The notes beneath the pieces were generated by a model. The model had not been told where the DNA came from and did no database searches. It was given only the letters and a program-made list of their open reading frames with translations. From Pseudoflavonifractor phocaeensis (GTDB lineage: Bacteria > Bacillota > Clostridia > Oscillospirales > Oscillospiraceae): DNA of 64,000 nt. A program made the position numbers and the translations under genes. Of this stretch, positions 1 to 7,108 are shown piece by piece. The stretch covers positions 86,050 to 150,049 of the forward strand of contig NZ_JACJLC010000001.1 in NCBI RefSeq assembly GCF_016901955.1. Direction: 5' to 3'. The number at the start of each line of letters is the position of its first letter. Position 1 is the stretch's first letter.

Positions 1-118
1 CGCCCTGCTTGTCGGCCAGCTCCCGGCCGGGATTCAGCAGCTCGATGCCCACGTTCTTGGCGGAGCCGTCCTCTTTGGTCTCAACAAATACCCACAGGTC
101 TTTGGTCTTCGCTTCCAT
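1..118 (-). CDS. etfA: Electron transfer flavoprotein alpha subunit, N-terminal fragment (cut by window edge)
   Basis: Only the first 39 codons lie in the window, starting MEAKTKDLWVFVET, which resembles EtfA N-termini of the clostridial lactate dehydrogenase complex (LctC). ATG at 118 is preceded by GGGAGG. It begins 14 bases after etfB ends, on the same strand, completing the order racemase, dehydrogenase, EtfB, EtfA. EtfA would carry one FAD and, with EtfB, pass electrons between NAD(H), ferredoxin and the lactate dehydrogenase flavin in the cytoplasm. The identification rests on a short N-terminus plus strong context. Confidence 0.85.
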   Translation of the reverse strand, partial: MEAKTKDLWVFVETKEDGSAKNVGIELLNPGRELADKQG

Positions 119-132
119 ATTGCACGCCTCCC

Positions 133-939
133 TTAAATCACGTGGGACTCGCTCAGCAGCGTGAACAGCTTCTGGGCGGACTCCTCGCCGGTCTCTTCCT
201 TGATGATGACGCCGGCCTCCTTGCGGGGCGGCACAAAGGTCTTTTTCACCTTGGTGGGGGAGCCCTTCAGACCGGCCCGGGCGGGGTCGATGCTGGTGAG
301 CTCGGCGGAAGTCAGCTTCTCAATGGTGGCCTTCCGGGCGGCCATCTTCCGCTTGATGGTGGGGAAGCGGGGGTCAAAGGAGGGCTTGGTGTAGGTGATG
401 AGGCAGGGGGTCTTGACGCCCACCACATAGTTGCCGTCCTCGCCCTCCTTCAGGATGCGGAGGGCGCCCGCCTCGGCGGTGGCCTCCAGGGCGTAGGTCA
501 CCTGGGGATAGTCCAGGTACTCGGCCAGCTCGGGGCCCACCTGGGCGGTGTCGCCGTCGATGGCCTGCTTGCCGCAGAAGATGGCGTCAAACTTGGCCCC
601 CTCCAGCTCCTCCACCTTGGTGATGGCGTTGTAGAGGATGTAGCTGGTGGCCAGGGTGTCAGAGCCGCCGAAGATGCGGTCGGTGACCAGATAGGCCTTG
701 TCGGCGGCGATGGCCAGGGCCTCCCGCAGGGCGGCCTCCGCCTGAGAGGGGCCCATGGAGAGCACCACAATTTTGGTGTCGGGGTCCTTGTCCTTGATCC
801 GGGCGGCGGCCTCCAGGGCATAGCCGTCAAAAGGATTGATGATGCTGGGGACGCCGTCCCGGACCAGGGTATTGGTAACGGGATCAATCTTGATCTCCGT
901 GGTATCGGGGACCTGCTTGATGCATACCAGAATATTCAT
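133..939 (-). CDS. etfB: Electron transfer flavoprotein beta subunit of lactate dehydrogenase complex
   Basis: A 268-residue protein of normal EtfB length. It opens MNILVCIKQVPDTTEIKID, the usual EtfB N-terminus, and carries the adenine-nucleotide binding fold features LSMGPSQAEAALREALA near residues 61-77 and DGDTAQVGPELAE near 129-141. ATG at 939 has GAAAGGAG upstream. In Acetobacterium woodii the order lctB (etfB), lctC (etfA), lctD encodes a confurcating enzyme that drives NAD-dependent lactate oxidation by co-oxidising reduced ferredoxin. Here lctD lies immediately upstream (22-bp gap) and etfA downstream, so I infer the same role. The bifurcating type is inferred from context, not from residues checked one by one. 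Confidence 0.93.
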   Translation of the reverse strand: MNILVCIKQVPDTTEIKIDPVTNTLVRDGVPSIINPFDGYALEAAARIKDKDPDTKIVVLSMGPSQAEAALREALAIAADKAYLVTDRIFGGSDTLATSYILYNAITKVEELEGAKFDAIFCGKQAIDGDTAQVGPELAEYLDYPQVTYALEATAEAGALRILKEGEDGNYVVGVKTPCLITYTKPSFDPRFPTIKRKMAARKATIEKLTSAELTSIDPARAGLKGSPTKVKKTFVPPRKEAGVIIKEETGEESAQKLFTLLSESHVI

Positions 940-961
940 AGCAAAGCTCCTTTCTCAGCGC

Positions 962-2383
962 TTACAGGGTGCAGCAGACCTTGCCGGGGTTGAGGATCAT
1001 CTTGGGGTCAAAGACCTTCTTGATGCCCTGCATGAGGGCCATGTTCACCGGACCCACCGCCTCGGCCAGGAACTTCACCTTGCCCAGGCCGATGCCGTGC
1101 TCGCCGGAGATCTGGCCGCCAAACTCCATGGCCTTCTGATAGATGGAGCTGAGGAACTTGTCCACCTGGGCCCGGAACTCGTCCTCGGCCATATCGTTGG
1201 AGCAGGTGTAGATGTGCAGGTTGCCGTCGCCGGCGTGGCCGAAATACTTGACCTCAAAGTCGTAGTCGCCCTTGATCTCGTTGACATAGGCCACGTAGGG
1301 GGCGATCTTGTTCACGGGCACCACCACGTCGCACTCGTCCAGCAGCTTGGTCTGCTCTTCGATGCCCTCCAGGAAGGAGGAACGGGCGGCCCAGGCGTCC
1401 TTCAGCTTGGGCGGGGTGTCGGCCACCAGCACGTCCAGGGCGCCTTCTTCCACCAGCATCTCGGCGGCGCTCTCCACGATGGGATCCAGCTCGTCCATGG
1501 AGTCCCCATCGAAGGTGAGCAGCAGGTAGGCGCCGGCCTCCACGCCGTCGATCTTGCGGGGGAAGACCTGCTTGCCCAGGTACTCCTCGGAGGAGATGAG
1601 AATCTCCTTCTCAAAGAACTCCAGGGCCTGGGGCTTGAAGTGGTTCATGAACACCTTGGGCACGGTAGAGATGCAAGCGTCCAGATCCTCGAAGGGAGCG
1701 ATGAGGCTGACAGTGGCCTTGGGGGCGGGAATGAGCTTCAGGGTGAGCTCGGTGATGATACCCAGGGTGCCCTCGGAGCCGATCATCAGGTTGGTCAGGC
1801 TGTAGCCGGAGCTGGTCTTGGACACGGTGCTGCCGAAATGGGTGATCTCGCCAGTGGGGAGGACCACGGTCATGGCCCGCACATAGTCACGGGTGGCGCC
1901 GTACTTTACGGCCCGCATGCCGCCGGCGTTGGTGGCCACGTTGCCGCCCAGGGTAGCCATCTTCTCGCCGGGATCGGGGGGATACAGGCAGTCGTGGGTC
2001 AAGGCGTCGTCAGCCAGCTGCTGAAGCAGCACGCCGGGCTGGACGGTAACGGCGAAGTTCTCCAGGTCGTAGCCCAGAATTTTGTTCATCCGCATGGTGC
2101 ATAGCACCACGCCGCCGCAGATGGGGGTGCAGCCGCCTACCAGGCCGGTGCCGGCGCCACGGGTGGTGACGGGGATGTTGTTTTCGTAGCAGATCTTGAC
2201 GATGCCGGCCACCTCCTCGGTGGTGAGCACGTCGATGGAGACCTCGGGCATTTTCACGCCGTAGATGGGCATCTCATCCCGGGCGTAATCGGGATTGACG
2301 TCGTCGCCCACCACCACGCGGCCGGGAACGATCTGCTCCAGCTGGGCGATGATCTCAGGGGTGACCGGATTGTACGTAGCCAT
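962..2383 (-). CDS. lctD: FAD-linked lactate dehydrogenase (GlcD/LctD family)
   Basis: A 473-residue FAD-binding oxidoreductase of the glycolate oxidase GlcD/D-lactate dehydrogenase family. The PCMH-type FAD motif RGAGTGLVGG is at residues 75-84, a second FAD-site stretch ATLGGNVATNAGGMRA follows near 143-158, and the C-terminal GEHGIGLGK motif of the family is present near the end. ATG at 2383 follows GGAGGAGGTTC. It sits between larA and etfB, as in lactate dehydrogenase/Etf operons of acetogens and butyrate producers, so I infer oxidation of lactate to pyruvate with electrons leaving through EtfAB. The lactate stereoisomer used is uncertain, and the neighbouring racemase would make that less critical. 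A glycolate or 2-hydroxyglutarate substrate is less likely given larA and lctP. Confidence 0.9.
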   Translation of the reverse strand: MATYNPVTPEIIAQLEQIVPGRVVVGDDVNPDYARDEMPIYGVKMPEVSIDVLTTEEVAGIVKICYENNIPVTTRGAGTGLVGGCTPICGGVVLCTMRMNKILGYDLENFAVTVQPGVLLQQLADDALTHDCLYPPDPGEKMATLGGNVATNAGGMRAVKYGATRDYVRAMTVVLPTGEITHFGSTVSKTSSGYSLTNLMIGSEGTLGIITELTLKLIPAPKATVSLIAPFEDLDACISTVPKVFMNHFKPQALEFFEKEILISSEEYLGKQVFPRKIDGVEAGAYLLLTFDGDSMDELDPIVESAAEMLVEEGALDVLVADTPPKLKDAWAARSSFLEGIEEQTKLLDECDVVVPVNKIAPYVAYVNEIKGDYDFEVKYFGHAGDGNLHIYTCSNDMAEDEFRAQVDKFLSSIYQKAMEFGGQISGEHGIGLGKVKFLAEAVGPVNMALMQGIKKVFDPKMILNPGKVCCTL

Positions 2384-2447
2384 ACTGTAGAACCTCCTCC
2401 AATATTCGCATCAGGTTTGTTGATTTGTATGGATCCTGAAACGGGGC

Positions 2448-3722
2448 TTACTCCCGTACCATAACGGAAATGCCGTTGGGGATGACCACCAGGTGGGCGT
2501 CCTCCCCCTTGTCCGCCCGGGCCATGGCCAGGGCGGCGTCCACATCGGGGGCCCATTCCATCTTCATGTCCAGGATGGTCTGGCGCTGCTCGGGGACGGT
2601 GACGTAGATTACCCGGTGCTTGCACAGCACCCGGGCCAGGATCTGGAACTCCCACTGGTCGGGTTTGGTGTGCTCCTGGGGGGTAGCCAGGATCTCTTGG
2701 GTCAGGGCCTGGGGGGAGGAGGCGTCCCGCAGGGCGTGATAGAAGCTGTCCCCGCCGGCCCCGTCCATGCAGGAGCTGACCATGATGAGCACCCCGCCCT
2801 CCGCCGCGGCGCTCTCGGCGGCGGTGAGGCCCTTGACGCTCTGGTAGATGTTCTGATCCAGGGGGTAGCCGCCGTTGCTGGAGATGACGATATCGCCCCG
2901 GCGCTCCGGCTTGACCTGGCAGTAGCCCAGCAGGAAGTCACAGCCCTTGCGGTGAGCGGTCTCCGGGTCGCCGGCAAAGGCGGCCACTACCTTTTTGTCC
3001 TCGTCGATGATGACGTTTACGATGTAAGCCAGCTTGGCCATTTTGGCCGCCGCCAGCATGTCGGCGTGGAGGGGATTGCCGTCCAGCACGCCGGTGCGGG
3101 CATAAGGAGAGGCGATGAATTTGGAGCAGTGGTTGCCCAGTACGGTGACCTGGTCGCACACGCCGGGGAGCACGCTCTTGCGCCCGCCAGAGAAGCCGGC
3201 GAAGAAGTGGGGCTCAATGAAGCCCTCGGCTACCAGCAGGTCGGTGTCCACCGCCAGCCGGTCGATGACGCAGTCGGCGCCGGAGGGGAGCACCCCGATC
3301 TTCACATTGGCGGCGGCATCCCGGCTGTCGTGGATGACGATGGCCTCGTTGGCCACAATGTCCTCCCCCAGCTTACCGATGAGCTCCTCCTTGGTGGTGG
3401 GGCGGTGGAAGCCGGTGGCCACCAGCAGGGTGATCTGGATGTCGGGGCTGCCCTTCCGCAGCTCAGCCAGCATGTGGGGCAGGATATGCTTGCTGGGGAC
3501 GGGGCGGGTGTGGTCGCTGATGATGATGGTGCAGGTCTTTTTCCCGGCGGCCAGCTCGGCCAGTGGCTTGGAGCCGATGGGGGCGGCCATAGCCGCCAGT
3601 ACCAGGCCGTCCTCGGTGTCGGCGGCGGTGAGCTCCCCGATGTGGGAGGTGAGGACCTCCGCCTGAGACAGGTCGGCGTGAAGGGTCATACCGGCTTTGC
3701 CAAAGGGAATGGTAAGTGCCAT
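2448..3722 (-). CDS. larA: Nickel-pincer lactate racemase
   Basis: A 424-residue LarA/DUF2088 protein that would interconvert D- and L-lactate. Every catalytic landmark of Lactobacillus plantarum LarA is visible at matching spacing: D70 and R73 in SDHTRP, H106 in ATGFHR, H172 and K182 in PHFFAGFSGGRKS (the lysine that holds the pincer nucleotide), H198 in GNH, and Q294/K297. I chose ATG 3722 because AAGGAGG lies just upstream; a start at 3773 would add 17 unsupported residues. The cofactor-making larB, larC and larE genes are not in this window, so they must be elsewhere for activity. First gene of the leftward larA-lctD-etfBA operon. Confidence 0.93.
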   Translation of the reverse strand: MALTIPFGKAGMTLHADLSQAEVLTSHIGELTAADTEDGLVLAAMAAPIGSKPLAELAAGKKTCTIIISDHTRPVPSKHILPHMLAELRKGSPDIQITLLVATGFHRPTTKEELIGKLGEDIVANEAIVIHDSRDAAANVKIGVLPSGADCVIDRLAVDTDLLVAEGFIEPHFFAGFSGGRKSVLPGVCDQVTVLGNHCSKFIASPYARTGVLDGNPLHADMLAAAKMAKLAYIVNVIIDEDKKVVAAFAGDPETAHRKGCDFLLGYCQVKPERRGDIVISSNGGYPLDQNIYQSVKGLTAAESAAAEGGVLIMVSSCMDGAGGDSFYHALRDASSPQALTQEILATPQEHTKPDQWEFQILARVLCKHRVIYVTVPEQRQTILDMKMEWAPDVDAALAMARADKGEDAHLVVIPNGISVMVRE

Positions 3723-3761
3723 CTGGATTACCTCCTTGGTCTGTGGTGGTGTGCATCGGAT

Positions 3762-3772
3762 TGGTGTGACCA
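3762..3772. promoter_or_regulatory. Candidate LldR/LutR-type operator
   Basis: The sequence TGGTGTGACCA fits the TNGTNNNACNA consensus described for LldR-type GntR regulators of lactate genes. It lies 40 bp upstream of the larA start, where a repressor could block the larA-lctD-etfBA transcript. No GntR-family regulator is encoded in this window. An 11-bp degenerate match can arise by chance, so this is suggestive only. Confidence 0.4.
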
Positions 3773-3904
3773 CTTTTTACTGACAACACTTTATCACACT
3801 TTCGGAAAATTGCAATCCCCAGTTTGCATTTTCTCACAAATGCCCAAAAAACAAGAGGGCGTTTTGACGTATTGACGATTTTAATCTGTGTAGTAGAAAA
3901 AAGA

Positions 3905-3933
3905 TAGACATTTCTCACAGAAAATCCTATAAT
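3905..3933 (+). promoter_or_regulatory. Predicted sigma-A-type promoter of lctP
   Basis: TAGACA at 3905-3910 and a perfect TATAAT at 3928-3933 are separated by 17 bp and point toward lctP. Transcription would start near 3940 and leave a long leader. Confidence 0.65.
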
Positions 3934-4095
3934 GACAGTAACCAATAGCAGGGGGAGCCCGAGTGTGCTGCCCCCTGATCTGCGCTGGCAGGAGGGGGGC
4001 GGACCGGCAAGAGCATCTTTTTTTATTGAAAGTGGTAGCACCAAAAAACGAGAGCGCCGAATATTCCGGCGCGAGACGAAGGAGGTCCCGTTTCC

Positions 4096-5649
4096 ATGGA
4101 ATTGCTCATGTCCGTACTTACCCTGCTGCCCATCCTGTGGCTGGTCATTGCCCTGGCGGTGTTGAAAATGCCGGGACACCGGGCCTGCCTCATTGCCCTG
4201 GTCATTGCTGCCGTCCTGGCCCTGACTCTGTGGCAGATGCCGGCGATAGACTGCGCCACCTCGGCGCTGGAGGGCTTTGCCGCTGCCCTGTGGCCCATCA
4301 TTCTGGTCATCATCGCGGCCATCTTTACCTACAACCTGTCCCTGCGCACCGGCGCAATGGACGTAATCAAGCGGCTGCTGTCCAACGTATCCGGGGATAA
4401 GCGGGTGATCATCCTGCTCATCGGCTGGTGCTTTGGTGGCTTCCTGGAAGGCATGGCGGGCTTCGGTACCGCTGTGGCTATCCCCGCCGGTATGCTGGCC
4501 GGCATGGGCATGGACCCGGTGCTCTCCTGCCTGGTGTGCATGTTGGCAAACGCTTTCCCCACCGCCTTCGGGTCCGTAGGCATCCCCACCACCACCCTGG
4601 TGAACGTCACCGGCCTGGAGGCCATCCCACTGTCCTTTACCACCGTGGTGGAGATGACTCCCTTCATGATCCTGATGCCCTTCCTGATGGTCATTGCCGG
4701 CGGCGGCGGGATCCGTGCCCTGAAAGGGGTGGTAGGCATCACCCTGGCAGCGGGACTGTCCTTCGTGATCCCTGAGCTGCTGGTCTCCCGGTTCCTGGGC
4801 CCCGAGCTCACCGTGGTGGTGGGCAGCGTGGTGTCCCTGGCCTGCACCCTTTTCCTGGCTGGGCTGCGCAAAGGCAAAGCGGTGCCCAAGGAGTATGACA
4901 TGACCGGCGGCGCGGTGCAGAAAGCTAAGCCGGGAGAGATGTCCCCTATGGTGGCCTTCCTGCCCTTCGTGCTCATCTTTGTGCTCCTCCTGCTCACTTC
5001 CAAACTGGTGCCGCCGGTGAACAGCTTCCTGGCTCAGTTTGCCTCCTCGGTGAAGATCAGCACCTCCGCCAACGCCGGCCTCACTTCCTTTAGTTGGGTA
5101 AATACCCCTGGCGTGGTCATTTTTGTGGCAGCCATCATTGGCGGCATTGTGCAGAAGGCCGGCGGCAAGCTGATGTGGCAGACCTTCCTGGCCACCCTAA
5201 AGCAGATGAGCCGCACCATCGTCACCATCATGGCGGTGCTGGCGGTGGCCAAGATCATGACCTACTCCGGTATGATTTCTGATATGGCCGGTCTGTTTGT
5301 CTCCCTCACCGGAGTGTTCTATCCCTTCGTCTCCCCCATCATCGCTGCCATCGGGGCTTTTGTCACCGGCAGCGGTACCAACACGGAGGTGTTGCTGGGC
5401 CGGCTTCAGTCGGAGGCGGCAACCGCCATCGGGGCCTCTCCTTACTGGCTGGCAGCAGCCAACTCGGTGGGTGCTGGCATCGGCAAAATTCTATCCCCCC
5501 AATGCATCGCCACCGCCGTGGCGGCGGTGGATCTGGTGGGCCAGGACAGCAAGGTGCTCTCCGCCGTGCTGAAATGGGCCCTGCTCATGTTGGTGCTGGC
5601 CTGTATTGTCGTAGGCTGCTTCCAGTGGCTGGCTCCCTATGTCATTTAA
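4096..5649 (+). CDS. lctP: L-lactate permease (LctP family)
   Basis: A 517-residue, almost wholly hydrophobic protein with about a dozen predicted membrane helices. Family-typical stretches include FLEGMAGFGTAVAIPAGML near residues 115-133, FPTAFGSVGIPTTTL near 154-168 and GAFVTGSGTNTEVLLG near 419-434. LctP proteins import lactate, and glycolate in some bacteria, with protons. ATG 4096 is set by AAGGAGGT at 4079-4086, nine bases upstream. It is divergent from larA-lctD-etfBA, which fits uptake of the substrate of that pathway. A strong hairpin terminator follows ten bases after the stop. Confidence 0.93.
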   Translation: MELLMSVLTLLPILWLVIALAVLKMPGHRACLIALVIAAVLALTLWQMPAIDCATSALEGFAAALWPIILVIIAAIFTYNLSLRTGAMDVIKRLLSNVSGDKRVIILLIGWCFGGFLEGMAGFGTAVAIPAGMLAGMGMDPVLSCLVCMLANAFPTAFGSVGIPTTTLVNVTGLEAIPLSFTTVVEMTPFMILMPFLMVIAGGGGIRALKGVVGITLAAGLSFVIPELLVSRFLGPELTVVVGSVVSLACTLFLAGLRKGKAVPKEYDMTGGAVQKAKPGEMSPMVAFLPFVLIFVLLLLTSKLVPPVNSFLAQFASSVKISTSANAGLTSFSWVNTPGVVIFVAAIIGGIVQKAGGKLMWQTFLATLKQMSRTIVTIMAVLAVAKIMTYSGMISDMAGLFVSLTGVFYPFVSPIIAAIGAFVTGSGTNTEVLLGRLQSEAATAIGASPYWLAAANSVGAGIGKILSPQCIATAVAAVDLVGQDSKVLSAVLKWALLMLVLACIVVGCFQWLAPYVI

Positions 5650-5659
5650 ACACAGACAC

Positions 5660-5695
5660 AAAATGCCCGCCGCGGTTGTCCGCGGCGGGCATTTT
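5660..5695. terminator. Bidirectional terminator between lctP and xdhC
   Basis: A 16-bp perfect stem (arms 5660-5675 and 5680-5695) around the loop TTGT. The arms begin with AAAA and end with TTTT, so the hairpin can stop transcripts from both the rightward lctP and the leftward xdh operon that converge here. Confidence 0.9.
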
Positions 5696-5699
5696 ATGT

Positions 5700-6212
5700 T
5701 TAGGTCAGGATTTGGTCAGCCTCAGCGTGTTTGCCAAGACGGCGGAGCATAGTCTTTTTCACCGCCCGGAAGATGTTCTCATAGCCAGTGCACCGGCATA
5801 GATGGCCCGACATGAGTTTGCGGATCTCATCGTCGGTATACTCCCGGCCGGACTCCAGGATCTCGGCGGCGCTCATGATAAAGCCGGGGGTGCAGAAGCC
5901 GCACTGGACCGCCGCCTCGTCGATGAAGGCCTGCTGGATGTCCGAGATCTCGCCATTGGGACCGGCCAGTCCCTCCAGGGTAAGGATCTCCTTGCCGTCG
6001 GCCCAGATGGCCAGATAGATACAGGAGTTGAAACACTCCCCGTTGATGAGTACGTTGCAGGCACCGCACTCCCCCACCTCGCAGCCCTTCTTTACGCTGG
6101 TGAGGCGGTAGTCGTCCCGCAGCATATCGGTGAGGGAGGCCCGCACGTCGATCATCTTTTCCACCTGCTTGCCGTTGATGGTGCAGCGCACCAGCTTGTA
6201 CTGCTTACTCAT
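5700..6212 (-). CDS. xdhC: Xanthine dehydrogenase-type 2x[2Fe-2S] subunit
   Basis: A 170-residue iron-sulfur subunit of a molybdenum hydroxylase. The N-terminal plant-ferredoxin fold has C44, C49, C52 (CEVGECGAC) and C64; the C-terminal four-helix domain has C104/C107 (CGFC) and C139/C141 (CRC). Length and architecture match E. coli XdhC (159 aa). ATG 6212 follows AGGAGGT and overlaps the end of xdhB by 8 bp, so translation is probably coupled. It would carry electrons from the molybdenum site to FAD or an external acceptor. Last gene of the leftward crp-xdhA-xdhB-xdhC set. Confidence 0.93.
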   Translation of the reverse strand: MSKQYKLVRCTINGKQVEKMIDVRASLTDMLRDDYRLTSVKKGCEVGECGACNVLINGECFNSCIYLAIWADGKEILTLEGLAGPNGEISDIQQAFIDEAAVQCGFCTPGFIMSAAEILESGREYTDDEIRKLMSGHLCRCTGYENIFRAVKKTMLRRLGKHAEADQILT

Positions 6213-7092
6213 GGACCGCACCTCCTGCCAGTTGGATGGATTGGGTCAGGGCCCGCTGGGCCATGGTCACGGCGATGTGCTGGCGGAAATCTTTGGCGGC
6301 CCGCCAGCTGTCCCGGGGGTGGATATCCTCCAGCACGGCTTTGGCCACTTCTTCTACCGCTTGGATGGAGGTGGGTTTGCCCTTGGCCAAGGCCTCGGCG
6401 GTGGGGGCCCGCATGGGTACCGGTCCTGCCACACCGTAGGCAATGCGCACGTCCTCCATGGTACCCTTGTCTGCCGACAGCTTCACATTCACAGAGCAAC
6501 CGGTGGTGGCAATATCCATAGCCTCTCGCATAGCGTATTTGATGTAGTGGCCCTGGTAGCCCTCATAGGCCGCCCTGGGGATGAGGATGCCGGTCTGGAG
6601 CTCCCCGGGACGCAGGTCCACCTGGCCGGCTTTGATGTAGAAGTCCTGGATGGGGAGCTGCCGCACACCCCCCGGGCCGGTGAGCTCGATGATGGCGTCC
6701 CAGGCGAAGAGGGTAGAGGCCGAGTCGGCGGAGGTGACGCCGTTGCAGGTGTTGCCGCCAATGGTGCCGATGTTGCGGATCTGGGGGCCGCCCACCTGGT
6801 CCACCGCCTGGCCCAGCACGTTGATGTGGGTCTGGATGATGGGGTCTCTGGTGATGTGGGAGAAGCTGGTGAGGGAGCCGATGCGGATGGTACCGTCGGC
6901 CTCGAAGGACACCCCTCTCAGCTCATCCAGGCCGTAGATGCTCACCAGCTCCACGCCGGCCTGCTTGCCCTCCCGGATCTGCACCAGCACGTCGCTGCCG
7001 CCGGCAATGATCTGGGCCTGGGGGTGCTCCATCAGCAGCTGGACGGCGTGTGCTACGCTCTCCGCCTCGTAAATGGCTTTGATGTCATACAT
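6205..7092 (-). CDS. xdhB: Xanthine dehydrogenase-type FAD subunit
   Basis: A 295-residue FAD-binding subunit (E. coli XdhB is 292 aa). The two FAD-pyrophosphate motifs are AGGSD at residues 30-34 and TIGGN at 110-114, followed by the usual C-terminal CO-dehydrogenase flavoprotein domain. It would accept electrons from the [2Fe-2S] subunit and reduce NAD or another acceptor. It starts 16 bases after xdhA and its stop lies inside the first codons of xdhC. I saw no molybdenum-cofactor maturation gene nearby. Confidence 0.93.
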   Translation of the reverse strand: MYDIKAIYEAESVAHAVQLLMEHPQAQIIAGGSDVLVQIREGKQAGVELVSIYGLDELRGVSFEADGTIRIGSLTSFSHITRDPIIQTHINVLGQAVDQVGGPQIRNIGTIGGNTCNGVTSADSASTLFAWDAIIELTGPGGVRQLPIQDFYIKAGQVDLRPGELQTGILIPRAAYEGYQGHYIKYAMREAMDIATTGCSVNVKLSADKGTMEDVRIAYGVAGPVPMRAPTAEALAKGKPTSIQAVEEVAKAVLEDIHPRDSWRAAKDFRQHIAVTMAQRALTQSIQLAGGAVHE

Positions 7093-7108
7093 GGCCGGGA
7101 GCCTCCTT

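Larger units (their letters stand above)
3723..4095. promoter_or_regulatory. Divergent control region between larA and lctP
   Basis: A 373-bp intergenic stretch, AT-rich in its middle. It holds the larA ribosome site, a candidate GntR-type operator at 3762-3772, a rightward promoter at 3905-3933 and a roughly 155-nt lctP leader. The leader contains two possible hairpins: arms CAGGGGG at 3949-3955 and CCCCCTG at 3971-3977, and arms GCGCCG at 4054-4059 and CGGCGC at 4067-4072. The second ends seven bases before the lctP Shine-Dalgarno sequence. For larA, TTGCAA and a weak TAAAGT-like -10 can be drawn on the minus strand, but the fit is poor. Confidence 0.6.

Noticed and set aside
142..993. Long plus-strand open frames opposite etfB and lctD (also 836-2104)
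   Set aside because: They are antisense to well-supported genes, Gly/Leu/His-rich, with no domain and no ribosome site.
4031..4080. A possible T-box element (GTGGTAGCACC before a hairpin) upstream of lctP
   Set aside because: The T-box core AGGGTGGNACC is not matched, there is no stem I or specifier loop, and lctP is not an amino-acid or tRNA-synthetase gene.
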